A stretch of 34,710 bases of DNA from Chromera velia (Eukaryota > Sar > Chromeraceae). How positions within the stretch are numbered: position 1 is the first letter of the stretch; each line of letters starts with the position of its first letter. This document shows positions 21,883 to 31,560 of the stretch, piece after piece. The stretch lies in assembly GCA_018398765.1 (NCBI GenBank), contig JAHBMJ010001161.1, forward strand, positions 1-34,710, in the 5' to 3' direction. The position numbers and the translations under genes are program-made. The notes under the pieces were generated by a model. That model was not told the origin of the DNA, did no database searches, and saw nothing but the letters and a program-made list of their open reading frames with translations.

Positions 21883-21913
<31 letters not shown>

Positions 21914-21941
21914 AAGAAAGAAAGAAAGTAAGTAAGTAACT

Positions 21942-21973
<32 letters not shown>

Positions 21974-24900
21974 AATGGTGGGGGTGTTTTCATATTGTGA
22001 CTCTCCCTTGCGAGAACCGTCGCTAGCCTCCGCATCGACGGCCTCCCATTTTTTGGGCCCTTTGTTGACTTTCCAGAATAATCCTTTTGTCTGTCTTCCT
22101 ACTCATCCTTCCTCCCCCCTGTTCTCTTCTTTGCCCATTCCTTCCCCACCCTTCTCCAATTCTCTTCTCCCATGACTCTCAAAGTCATTGTAGACACTTT
22201 TTCTCTTTTCACTCTGACTCTCTTTCGACATTCGAAAGTGCTGCCCACTTCTTCCGAGAAAGTCCCAACTTCAATTGATGTCTATCGACTGCAGCTGAAC
22301 GTCCTCACCGGATCTGCCACCGAGGCCTGGGCAAAGTGCGAGGGCATCATGACAAAAATCCAACAGAAGGTAAAGGGCTGGGGCTTCAAGCGGATTTGTC
22401 ACCTTGTTGCTTTCTTTTCTGCACCAGAACTACTAGGTGCTTTTGTCATCGAGCCCCACTTGGCAGTGAATTCTGTATTCATTCTTCAAGCCCAATTGGA
22501 GCCTGTATCCTGTTGTGTGAATGTGGATGTCAGTCGAGCTGTGCTGTGCCGTGCTGTGTTGGTCTCATACGACAAACGAAAGCTCGTTTCGAATGGCGTC
22601 CTCTCATTGATCTAGTCCATCGATTGTGCGTGTCTTCCTTTGCCATGCATGCCTTTCTGTCTGCAGAGAGTGGCATTCGATAAAGAGTACCGAAAGACGA
22701 CGGACGTGATCAAGCAGGAGATGGAGAGGTACACCGCCTCGTTCCTCCAACAACAGCAGCAGACACAGGCAGAGGGAAGCGTCTCCATGATGAGGAGACA
22801 GCGGGTGAGTGAGGGAGTGAGTGAGGGAGGGAGTGAGGGAGGGAGTGAGTGAGGGAGGGAGAGAGTGAGGGAGGGAGTGAGGGAGGGGAAGAGTAGGTCA
22901 GTGTGGGAAGGGGCGGACTAATCATTGCGTGAGTGAGTTGTTGAGGGGGTAAGTGGAGGTCGGATTGAGTTGAGGGAGTCCTGCAACGGAGGAAGGGGGG
23001 GTCTGAAGAGGTGAATTGATTTTTTTTCTCTCTGCTTGAGCATGCATGCATGGGCTTTGCATGGTGCGTCGGATCGATAGAGGAGGCCTCACTCCGTCCG
23101 GCGATGCATTTTTGACTGCATGTCTGCAATTTGAGTGTTTGTTGTGAAACTGGAAGGGGTCCATGTGTCTATCTAAAAATAGAACTTTGTGAAACGGAAT
23201 TGAATTCTTTGGAATAAAGGAGGCCTCGTTCAATTCGGGGACGTCTCTCGGTGCCCATGTGGGTAAGCGTGTGGCAGTGTATTTGAAGTGTCTCTCTCGA
23301 TCTGACTCTCTATCATCACAGAATGAAAACCTCCCTTCCTTCGTTCCTTCGTTCTTGCAGGAGGCCGGAGACTCTCCTCCTGTGGCCTTCGCAGAGCTGC
23401 GGGAGCTTGTACGTGTCCTCAGGTGAGGGAGTTGTGCCCATCTAGATACATACCCATAGAGGGAGGAAGAGATGTGCTTGCGGATGTGGACTGAAGTAGA
23501 GGAGGGTCTGGTTGATCTTTGACACAGTATATTTTGGACGTTTTTATCGCCAAGAGGTTCCTTGCTGTATTTCCGTCTGTGTGTGCGACTATGTGTGTCG
23601 TGGGTGAATGTCGCAGGTCCGCTAGCTGCATGATGACCGACTGAAGTGAATGTCTGTCTGTCTGTCTGTCTGACTGCAGAGACAATCATGCCCGTGCTAT
23701 GGGAGAGCCCTCTGCAGAGCCTGTGGTAGATTCCGAGGAATATTATCCTCCTGTCGACATGGAGGTCTGTCAATCAGGTGAAGGAAGCCTTTTTCATCAT
23801 GCGTATGGAAAGGGTATCTCAGAGATCTAATTTATGTTGTCTCTCTTGCCCATCTGAGTGTTTCTGCCTTATGTAATCTCTTGTTTTCTTTCCGCGTTTC
23901 GGTCTCTCTCTCAGTACATTTTTCTCCCTCTCTCCCTGGACCTATGCAATTGGATTGCGATAACAACGTCGTTGCATGTATGTCTCTTCCTTCGCTCTCG
24001 TTTCTCGATCCCTTCCTGTGAACTCTGCTTGCAGATGTCCAAAGCTTTCTTCTTCGAGAAGTACCTCCACAGTCAGTCACATAGCCAGACATCCTCTCTA
24101 ATCTGTATCCCTCCCTCCCTCCGTCCGTCCGTGTGTGTCTTCCTCTTCTTCGTGGTGCCAGAAAGTGCTTTCAAACAGCATTCGTTGCCAATCTTCCACT
24201 AAAACATTGAATCAATCCCCTTCTCTCTCCGGTTTCCTGTTCCGTTGAATGAACCTCCGCGCTTCTCCTCCTCTCCCCTTCTTCTTCTTTCTCTCTCCTT
24301 TCCCAGGCTGGTAGGTAGCCTCTGCGTGCCTGCATAACGTGCTGTATCGATCCCCCTTTTGATCTGCTGCCGTACACGGATTCACTCACCTCTCTTGCAT
24401 GTGTCCGGACAGTCGACGCCGTCCTTGTTTGTTTTCACTTGCACGATTGTTAAATGAGTCGTTTGTTTCTTTCTGTGCAGAACTGAACCCAGTGAACTTC
24501 CCCAGAGTCATTCAGTACGACAAACTGCAGCCTGCAGTGAGACTGCAGAACGCAATGCAAATTACGAGACTTGCTATTGGGGTCAGCCTTCTCCCACTTC
24601 TTTCCTTTGTCTCTTTTTGCCCTTTTCAGTTCACGTAGGTCCTCATGCATGGCCCTTTCCTCCTCCCTGGGCTTCCAGCAATTCTGTATTGCTGTGTGTC
24701 AACATTGGCTTCTCGATCTTGTATTCTGTATTCAACATTCTGTATTCCCTTGGCTTCTCGATCTCGCTGTGAGTCAACATGCGGTCTCCTGTTTGCCCCT
24801 CTCTAAATGTCTGCGCCAATGTGATGCTTGTCGTGTTCGCTTCTGCATGAAAGGAGCGCTTCTGTTCATCGAGTGACTCTCCTTTCCCTCCCTCCCTGCA

Positions 24901-25122
24901 TGAGTGTGTGTGAATCGATCGATCGATACGATTGCAGAAAATCGCGAAGGGCTTCTACGGGTCTGACGACTACGTGCCTGTGAAGGCGGGAGTCGCACAG
25001 CCGTACGAGAGCTCAGAGACAACGGAGATGGCGCTGTATCAATCTGGACTCCAGAGCCCCAACGTCTGTCCGTCAGTCAGTCAGTGAGGGTGTGTGTGTG
25101 TGTGTGTGTGTGTGGGCACTTT

Positions 25123-25153
<31 letters not shown>

Positions 25154-25841
25154 CTCTTTCTTTTTTTCTGCATCCCTTCATTATTTCCATCATTTCGATC
25201 TTCTTCGCTGTTCGCTGTTCTCCACTCATGCAGGGTGGAGGCACAAGCTTTGTGGAGGGCGGGAAGGTCTCAGTGCAGCAGAAGCGGACAAGGGCCCCGG
25301 CTGCAGACTCCCGCCTTCCCTGTCCCAACGCAGTGACCAGGTTCGGCCTGGGTGCTCTGGTTACTTCTGGGCAGGATGGTCAGCAAAAGTTGGTGGGGGC
25401 GTGTGGGAAGAACGGGGCCTCTGCTGTGAAGCCCTTCGCGAAGACCGCAGAGTCGAAGGGTCAGAAGGGAACAGGAAGCAGTGCAGACAAAGAGAAGGGG
25501 GACGACAGAGAGGAGGTCGATGACGTGGAGGACGAGGAGGGTGCGATGAGTCTTCTTGAAGTGGGCCAACAGCAATTGACTTCTTCCTCCAATTCCAACA
25601 CGGGGGGGCACCTTGCTCTCCGTCTAACGAGGGCCTTCGAGGATCCTGTGATGTCAATCTTGGCGAGGAACACGAATGACGCCAAGGAGGGGGCAGGGTC
25701 GGGAGACGGGGGGGAGACCACTACCACAACAACAGTCGCCACCACAACCACAAACGCACCCAGAACGCTGACGACGAACGGCTTCGAAAATCCTTCGGGG
25801 CCTGAGGTCATCTTTTCAGAAGACGGTCTGTCAGTCAGTCA

Positions 25842-25873
<32 letters not shown>

Positions 25874-25907
25874 TTCTGTCTTTCTGTCTTTCTGTCTTTC
25901 TGTCCGT

Positions 25908-25963
<56 letters not shown>

Positions 25964-26399
25964 TTTCTCTGTTGTCTCCATTGAGACAAGGAGGGAAAAG
26001 AAAGAACTATACGGACTGTCCGTCTGTGTGTTCGTCTACGCATGGACACAAACTGTGTGTCCCTAGAGTTTGGTACACCTGTGTTGTTGACTGTCTGCTT
26101 GAAATGAATGGTGAATGCATGTACACGAATGCGCTCATGATTGCACGGTGGCTGTATTTGCGACAAAGAGACAGACTGACCTTTCCCCGGATCTCCGTTT
26201 TTAATTTCTTTTCTTGCCGTCCTTCTGCTGTTCGTTGACTGTGGACTCTCTGCGGTGTGCTTCCCTTCTCTCTCTTCTGCTTGGATGGATGGATGGATGG
26301 ATGGATGGATGCAGGTGTGGAGGTGACCTCGAAATCAAGCAGGCAGAATTACGATGAGGAGTACAAAAAGAAAATGAAGGAGGTGGGTGGGTCCGTTGG

Positions 26400-26478
<79 letters not shown>

Positions 26479-27034
26479 CGCTCGCGCACTGACTTTATTT
26501 CAGCTGCAGTCCTATGAGAACAGATCGAAGCAATATGGTGAGATGAACATTTGTCGTCTCTAATTGGTGTATCTGGTCGGATGAGCCTGCCTGCATGCGT
26601 CTCTCAGCTAGGGTTGCCTCTTTTGAAGGTGGCTAGCAGCGTCGTAGTTTTTCCTCTTCTATTTGCTTTCAAGTTGCACGGTTGCACGAGGAATAGACTG
26701 AAAGATACTTTCATTTTTTCCTCCCTTGTCCTTCTGATCGCCTCTCCATTTTGATGCATGGTGATGAGTACTTGCAGGAAAGTGGGGGCTTCCGGTCGGG
26801 CGCTGGAGTTATCTCCCTCTTCTGTGTTGTTCTCTCTCTCGGCTTCTCTGTGAGGGGGGAGAGAGGGTAGGAGGCGTGTTGAGAGAAGCCTGTGAGACAA
26901 GACCGGATAGAGTCCAACAATCCAAATCAAGCTACCTCATTTGGAGAGACAGGAGAAGAACCTGCACGGACGGAGGAAGGAAACAAAGAGCCTTCTTATC
27001 TTTCATGTGTCTGCATGCCCTCTTCTGGGGGTAA
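18753..27034 (+). CDS. Secreted Cys-containing protein of unknown family, about 16 exons
   Basis: Predicted exons: 18753-19018, 19530-19743, 20189-20347, 20632-20703, 21693-21754, 22295-22369, 22667-22804, 23361-23422, 23680-23764, 24035-24071, 24481-24581, 24938-25063, 25234-25825, 26315-26382, 26504-26537 and 26778 to 26870 or 27034. Acceptors are (T)GCAG except exons 15 (TTTCAG) and 9 (CTGCAG); phases agree at every junction except after exon 4. The protein starts with a classic signal peptide (hydrophobic FIAFCFVFLLPAVVLG), then a His/Ala-rich stretch. Next come Cys-bearing segments (ECNVSP, FCKPM, GTCCNGV, NCQLAV, MMCGLC, KCEGIM), helical charged segments (VAFDKEYRKTTDVIKQEMER), a 197-codon exon with acidic and Thr-rich parts, and EEYKKKMKE. 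The last exon reads either a Cys/Arg-rich tail (stop 27032) or, in another phase, a transmembrane-like AGVISLFCVVLSLGFSV (stop 26868). I do not recognise the family. It is most likely secreted or surface-anchored. Confidence 0.75.
19437..19500. repeat. (TG)n microsatellite in intron 1
   Basis: GTGTGTTCT-type units followed by about 17 TG units and GAGT variants, just upstream of the acceptor of exon 2. Confidence 0.85.
21016..21016 (+). other. Candidate one-base exon (alternative: 28-nt exon 21016-21043)
   Basis: A pyrimidine-rich stretch and TGCAG end at 21015 and a perfect GTGAGT donor starts at 21017, leaving a single G between. Exon 4 ends in phase 0 and the next clear exon (21693) needs exactly one extra base to read MMCGLCKPG. 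With the G the junction codon is GAC. A 28-nt exon to a weak GTTCCT donor, or a longer exon 4 ending at 20770 (GTCAGA donor) or 20785 (GTAGGA donor), would also repair the phase. Confidence 0.3.
21254..21285. repeat. (GA)n microsatellite in intron
   Basis: GACAGACAGAGAGAGAGAGA tract inside the intron before exon 21693. A short (CA)n follows at 21460-21478. Confidence 0.8.
21883..21975. repeat. (GA)n / (GAAA)n microsatellite in intron
   Basis: About 14 GA units pass into GAAA units, with a GTAA interruption at about 21929-21942. Confidence 0.9.
22805..22888. repeat. GTGAGGGA-type repeat starting at a 5' splice site
   Basis: From the donor GTGAGT at 22805 onward, GTGAG(T/G)GAGGGA units continue for about 85 bases. 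The repeat copies the donor sequence itself many times. Confidence 0.85.
25090..25168. repeat. (TG)n and (CTTT)n microsatellites in intron
   Basis: (TG)12 at 25090-25114, then CTTT units at about 25120-25162, in the intron before the 592-nt exon. Confidence 0.9.
25826..25962. repeat. (GTCT)n / (GTCA)n microsatellite starting at a 5' splice site
   Basis: Begins exactly at the donor after exon 13: GTCTGTCAGTCAGTCAGTCT, then long (GTCT)n with TTTC and TTTG variants. Confidence 0.9.
26282..26310. repeat. (GGAT)n microsatellite abutting a 3' splice site
   Basis: Seven GGAT units directly precede the GCAG acceptor of the exon at 26315. No pyrimidine tract lies between, which is unusual for a 3' splice site. 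Confidence 0.85.
26403..26485. repeat. (CT)n microsatellite with CGCT interruptions
   Basis: Two CT blocks separated by CTCGCTCGCT. It is the main part of the intron between exons 26315-26382 and 26504-26537, and supplies its pyrimidine tract. Confidence 0.9.
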
Positions 27035-27429
27035 ATGCAAAACAAGATTGGAGGGTATCGGGTAGACACGCACAGATCGCAAACAAATCGAAAGGAATCT
27101 CTGGCACGGTTCTTTGATCAATCCATTGTTACACATACAATTTTTGCTTTAAACGTTATCAATACCTCATTTTTCGTAAACTTTTTGCCAGGGCCCAGTG
27201 GCTGCCCGCTAGCCCCCTTTTTTTCATAACTCTTTTTTCCCAGTTTTTTTTTTAATTTTGAATAGATCTGGCCGTAGCTTAAGTCATATACATATACACG
27301 AATCTGAACTAGAATCCAGATGTATGTGTATACATTACTACGTAACATTAGACTTTATAATCTAACTAGTTTGTATCTAGGTTTAATCTCTGGTTTATAC
27401 TAGTATTTTTAGTATACTTTCTAGTGATA
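27035..27429. other. AT-rich spacer without a gene
   Basis: 3' flank of the secreted-protein gene and left flank of the LINE. No coding or RNA feature recognised. Confidence 0.6.
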
Positions 27430-27450
27430 ATTAATAATAATAATGATGAT
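27430..27450. repeat. (TAA)n(TGA)n sequence flanking the LINE on the left
   Basis: ATTAATAATAATAATGATGA plus one T. The same sequence, expanded by one TAA and three TGA units, is at the right end of the element (34580-34613). It is either a target-site duplication or a microsatellite insertion target. Confidence 0.75.
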
Positions 27451-27452
27451 AC

Positions 27453-28089
27453 CTCTTCCTCTTCCTCCTCCTCCTCCTCCTCCTCCTCCGGATCACGCCC
27501 CAAAGCACTGACCCTTCAGAATGAAGAGCAAAGAAAGCAAAGGAGCGAGAAGAACGCTTTGCCTTCCCTTTCTTCTTTTTCTTCTTCTTCTTCTTCTTCT
27601 TTTTCTTCTTCTTCTTCTTCTTCTTCTTCTTCTTCTTCTTTTTCTTCTTTTTCTTCTTTTTCTTCTTCTTCTTCTTCTTCTTCTTCTTCCTTTTCTTCTT
27701 TTTCTTCTTCTTCTTCTTCTTCTTCTTCTTCTTTTTCTTCTTCTTCATCTTCTTCTTCTTCTCCTGCTCTCTTCTCTTCTTCCTCTTCCCCCGGACCTGG
27801 TGTGAGAAGAAACGTGGGTGGGAACGGACAGGGAGGGGGGAGGGGGGTAAGGCCAGGCCACCGGGTAGACCCTTCTCTTTCTTTTTCCCCCTCTCCTTCT
27901 TCTCCTTCTTCTTCTTCTTCTTCTTCTCCTGCTCTTTTCTTTTCTCCCTCTTCCCCCGGACCTGGTATGGGAAGAAACGTGGGTGAGAACGGATAGGGAA
28001 GGNGGGGGGGGGGGGGGAGACCAGGTCACCGGGTGGACCCTTCTCTTTCTTTTTCATCCTCTTCTTCTTCTTCCTCTTCTTCTTTTCCC

Positions 28090-28121
<32 letters not shown>

Positions 28122-28260
28122 GTCTTCCTTTTCTTCTTCTTCTTCTTCTTCTTCTTTTTTTTCTTCTTCTTCTTTTTCTTCTTCTTCTTCTTCTTCTTCT
28201 TCTTCTGCTTCTTCTTCTTTTTCTTCTTCTTCTTCTTCCTCTTCCTCCTCCTCCTCCTCC
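27453..28260. repeat. (TCT)n-rich 5' part of the LINE, with a 165-bp tandem unit
   Basis: Mostly TCT/TCC triplets that read poly-Ser in one frame and Phe/Leu in the others (minus strand poly-Lys/Glu). A CCGGACCTGG-containing G-rich segment at 27791 recurs at 27956, a 165-base (55-codon) period. A degenerate copy of the start of the Cys domain (GCCCCAAAGCACTGA) sits at 27497, showing further partial duplication. One base (28003) is N inside a G run, so this part is poorly resolved. Confidence 0.8.
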
Positions 28261-28743
28261 TTATCATGCCCCAAAGCACTGAAACGTACAGAGGAAGAAG
28301 AGCCCTGTCAAGCCGAGAAAGCGTGTTGCAACTGCCTGCAATGCCCAGAGAGACAGAGGGGGAAGAGAAAGTGTGAGTGTCCATGTGCGGCAGCGGGAAA
28401 ACGCTGTACCCACTGCCTGCTGGGCGCTCTATACCCGAACTGTAAGGAAGTACGATGTTGCAAGTGCAGACTATCAGGAGGGGGGGTTTGTGGAAAAAAC
28501 TGTAAGTGTCCCTAAAACGGAACCCACTGTACTAACTGCTATGTGGGCAAAGACAGATGTAAAAACCGCGACCCTTCGGCTCTGTCCCCTCAGACTGCTT
28601 CCCCCATCTCCTCCGACCAACCGTCTACCAGATGTGTATGCCGGTGTCATGGCTCTAATACTTGTGCTGGCTGTAAGTGTGCAAAGAATGGTACTCCCTG
28701 TATGGGGTGCCCGAAAGGAGACAAATGTCGAAGCCCACATGGC
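28033..28743 (+). pseudogene. LINE ORF1, poly-Ser plus Cys modules, copy with stop codon
   Basis: Ser-rich stretch (28040-28260), then the same Cys-rich region as in 28774-29439: CECPCAAAGKRCTHC and later CKCAKNGTPCMGC. A TAA at 28513-28515 interrupts the second Cys module and the frame then continues to CRSPHG and TAG at 28744-28746. It is the older or unselected half of the tandem duplication. Confidence 0.8.
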
Positions 28744-28872
28744 TAGCGGCCCCTTAAGTCCCCGATAAAGAGCATGAGCCATGAAGGAAACAATGGAAAG
28801 ACTAAACGGGGGAAGGTGACGAAAAAAGGGCAGAGAAAGAAGGGAAAAGGACAAGGTCTTTCTTCGTCCTCA
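28261..28872 (+). repeat. 693-bp tandem duplication in the LINE, copy 1
   Basis: TTATCATGCCCCAAAGCACT at 28261 recurs at 28954, and everything through AAGGACAAGGTCTTTCTTCG (28848) recurs at the same 693-base offset (29541). Both copies end in a (TCT)n tract. The spacing is 231 codons, so the frame is kept. Confidence 0.92.
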
Positions 28873-29439
28873 TCTTTTTCTTCTTCTTCTTCTTCTTCTT
28901 TTGCTTCTTCTTCTTCTTCTTCTTCTTCTTCTTCCTCTTCCTCCTCCTCCTCCTTATCATGCCCCAAAGCACTGAAACGTACAGAGGAAGAAGAGCCCTG
29001 TCAAGCCGAGAAAGCGTGTTGCAACTGCTTGCAATGCCCAGAGAGACAGAGGGGGAAGAGAAAGTGTGAGTGTCCATGTGCGGCAGCGGGAAAACGCTGT
29101 ACCCACTGCCTGCTGGGCGCTCTATACCCGAACTGTAAGGAAGTACGATGTTGCAAGTGCAGACCACCGGGGGGGGGGGTTTGTAGAAAAAACTGTAAGT
29201 GTACCTTAAACGGAACCCACTGTACTAACTGCTATGTGGGCAAAGACAGATGTAAAAACCGCGACCCTTCGGCTCTGTCCCCTCAGACTGCTTCCCCCAT
29301 CTCCTCCGACCAACCGTCTACCAGATGTGCATGCCGATGTCATGGCTCCAATACTTGTGCTGGCTGTAAGTGTGCAAAGAATGGTACTCCCTGTGTGGGG
29401 TGCCCGAAAGGAGACAAATGTCGAAGCCCATATGGCTAG
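28774..29439 (+). CDS. LINE ORF1: poly-Ser and triple CxC-type zinc-module protein
   Basis: 221 residues. Lys/Gly-rich start (MSHEGNNGKTKRGK), a Ser tract (about 29-60), then a Cys-rich region with three tandem modules of the form C-x-C-x6-C-x2-C-x5-9-C-[KR]: CPCAAAGKRCTHC...NCKE, CKCTLNGTHCTNC...RCKN and CKCAKNGTPCVGC...KCRS. Additional CC and CxC pairs lie before and between. The pattern resembles CXC/Tesmin-type metal-binding repeats and is consistent with nucleic-acid binding, a usual ORF1 role. The open frame is intact, but its N-terminus is a product of the tandem duplication, being the ORF2 N-terminus joined to the ORF1 Ser tract. It ends 27 bases before the ATG of ORF2 in the same frame. 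Function is inference from motif and position. Confidence 0.75.
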   Translation: MSHEGNNGKTKRGKVTKKGQRKKGKGQGLSSSSSFSSSSSSSFASSSSSSSSSSSSSSSSLSCPKALKRTEEEEPCQAEKACCNCLQCPERQRGKRKCECPCAAAGKRCTHCLLGALYPNCKEVRCCKCRPPGGGVCRKNCKCTLNGTHCTNCYVGKDRCKNRDPSALSPQTASPISSDQPSTRCACRCHGSNTCAGCKCAKNGTPCVGCPKGDKCRSPYG

Positions 29440-29565
29440 CGGCCCCTTAAGTCCCCGATAAAGAGCATGAGCCATGAAGGAAACAATGGAAAGACTAAAC
29501 GGGGGAAGGTGACGAAAAAAGGGCAGAGAAAGAAGGGAAAAGGACAAGGTCTTTCTTCGTCCTCG
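28954..29565 (+). repeat. 693-bp tandem duplication in the LINE, copy 2
   Basis: Second copy; see 28261-28872. It differs from copy 1 by scattered substitutions, including the codon that is TAA in copy 1 (28513) and TTA here. Confidence 0.92.
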
Positions 29566-31098
29566 TCTTCTTCTTCTTCTTTTTCTTCTTCTTCTTCATC
29601 ATCATCGGCACGTGCATTTGCTTCTGCTTCTGCTTCAGCTTGCCTAGCCAGTGGGGGTGTTGCGTTGAAAGAATTGATTTCTGTAAGATCAATAGCGGGG
29701 CTCAGAATTGCCACGCTCAACATGAAAGGTCTCTTAGACAGCATAGAGAGTGATGGCAGTCTGTTTGCATGGCTTGAGGAGTTTGATGTGGTAATTTTAA
29801 CGGAAACACGGTCCCCCATGCGCCGTCTTGAATACCTTCTTCACTCAGGCAAGAATTTCTCGTATCGAGAATGGGTTAGACAGCATCTTGGGGGAGGAGG
29901 AAGTGGTAGAGCCAGGAAGGAAGCGTTAGAACAGGACAAGGATACCAGGGGGGTCGCTGTCCTAATTCGGAAGTCATTGAGAGGCCGACTAAGGCCTGAG
30001 ATCAAACTGGTCGGCCCATTTATGCTGCGTGCATCATTGCATGTTGATGGATTCGATGCACACAGCAAGTCCTCTATTCTGCATGTGTTTAGAGTATATG
30101 TGCTACACGGACGGTCTACTGGGAGAGCGGAGGTAGGCGGGGATCCGAGCCACTGGGAGCGCCTGACAGATGCATTGTCGGAAGTTCTTCTAGGGGAAAG
30201 GAGAATTGTGACTGATGATTTCAACGCTCACATCTCTGATGAGCTGCTAAAAGGAATCACTTAGGATAGGGGGGTACAAGATGAGAACGGAATCATTCAG
30301 GAAGAGAATGTATCGGGAGTAATCCGTGCTTCGTCTTACAACCGGAAAGTTGATCAGCAGGGCCGTTCTCTTTTAAAACTCTGTGAACTAACGAATCTTC
30401 TCCCTTTAAATGGTCTCTATATTGATGGTTCTGCCCCTGCTTGGAGTGGGGAAGCACGCTCTTTCTCACATGACTGCACCTTCCTTTGGAAAGATAAAAG
30501 TCACACTTTGATTGACTTTTTTCTTGTTGATCCCCCCCTCTTCCGTACTTGTACTCACCTCAATGTGAAATAGCCAGCAGAACTGTCTAAGCTCGATCAT
30601 GCAGCTGTGTTACTTTCTCTGTCCCTTGTTGCTGTCCCTTTCATTCCCCTTCAACAGCCAGACAGCAAAGAGAACTCCCTTTTACCTATCCCCCCCCTTC
30701 ATCGCTCCGTCAGATCCACTCCTGTCTCAGACGAGGAGCTTCTCCCCTCAGCTGCAGCAGCTGGTCAATTGGCTGAACAGCTATGGCCTCGACTTGTAAA
30801 AATGGCTTGCAAAGCTGAAAACATTGATCTCTCTTCTTTTCCATCCGTTCCCCCCCCCCCACTGTCTGCTCCCAACTCATGTGAGCAACCGGTGCCTTTG
30901 TCTTTCTGTGAACAGGAAAAGTTACTGCTGAAGGAATGGGAAACCCTAGGGCCTGGCACTTATATTGGGTTACAGGTTTCAATACCCCCTATACATAAGG
31001 GTATACCCCCCTATAATATTACCTTTACTTCAAAAGTGGTCCCAATCGATCAATCTCATCAGGTTACGTCTAAAAATATTGAAAACATCTTTTGTTGA
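29467..31098 (+). pseudogene. LINE ORF2 N-terminal part: AP-type endonuclease
   Basis: After MSHEGNNGKT and a Ser tract, the endonuclease/exonuclease/phosphatase fold starts at LRIATLNMKGL (about 29701). Catalytic landmarks follow: FDVVILTETR (Glu), GVAVLIRKSLRG, RIVTDDFNAHI (Asp and Asn), TLIDFFLVDPP (Asp) and LDHAAVLLSL (His; the usual Ser before Asp is Leu). TAG stops at 30262 and 30571 interrupt an otherwise single frame that runs to a TGA at 31096. From about 30970 the frame enters inserted sequence. This domain nicks target DNA in intact LINEs; here it is dead. Confidence 0.88.
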
Positions 31099-31560
31099 TT
31101 GAGGTTATATGAGAAACTGACGAAAAACGATGTGTTCCTTTCACTTTGTAGCCAAACCCCTTGTAACCTTGTAACCTGTAACCTAAAATAACCCTCTTCA
31201 AAAGTGATGTAACCTTCGTCTACATGCATTTTAAAGTGTTTTTGAAGTGATTTGAAGAGTTTTTGAAAGTTGACTTTTTGGTCGGTTACGGACCTCAAGA
31301 CCGCCTGTAACCTTGTAACTTGTAACCTTGCAAGGGAACATATATAATAAGAGGTGTAACCTCATGTAACCACATAAGCTATACAGTAAAAGTGATTGAT
31401 TTTGAAGTAAGTCAACATGCCGGACCTCCAGCTTGTGTAAAAAGCTCGTCCAAATGTTTTTTGGTTTATTTTTTATGTCATTTTTGCACTTGTAACCCTA
31501 ATATATGAGCCCAAGAGTACCCTCCCCTAGGGGAAACCACGTTGGCCGGCCCGACAAAAG
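30970..31560. other. Sequence inserted between endonuclease and RT of the LINE, rich in TTGTAACC motifs
   Basis: The LINE protein reading stops around 30970 and resumes near 31600 (WREARKALNKL-type linker). In between is AT-rich DNA with at least eight GTAACC copies, several in the form CTTGTAACC or CCTGTAACC, at 31158-31183, 31209, 31309-31330, 31354-31370 and 31490. No coding capacity. The nature is unknown: perhaps a small non-autonomous element. Exact borders are not clear. Confidence 0.5.

Noticed and set aside
27431-28384. 317-residue minus-strand Lys/Arg-rich open frame
   Set aside because: It is the complement of the (TCT)n tract of the LINE, almost pure Lys/Glu text. No protein evidence.
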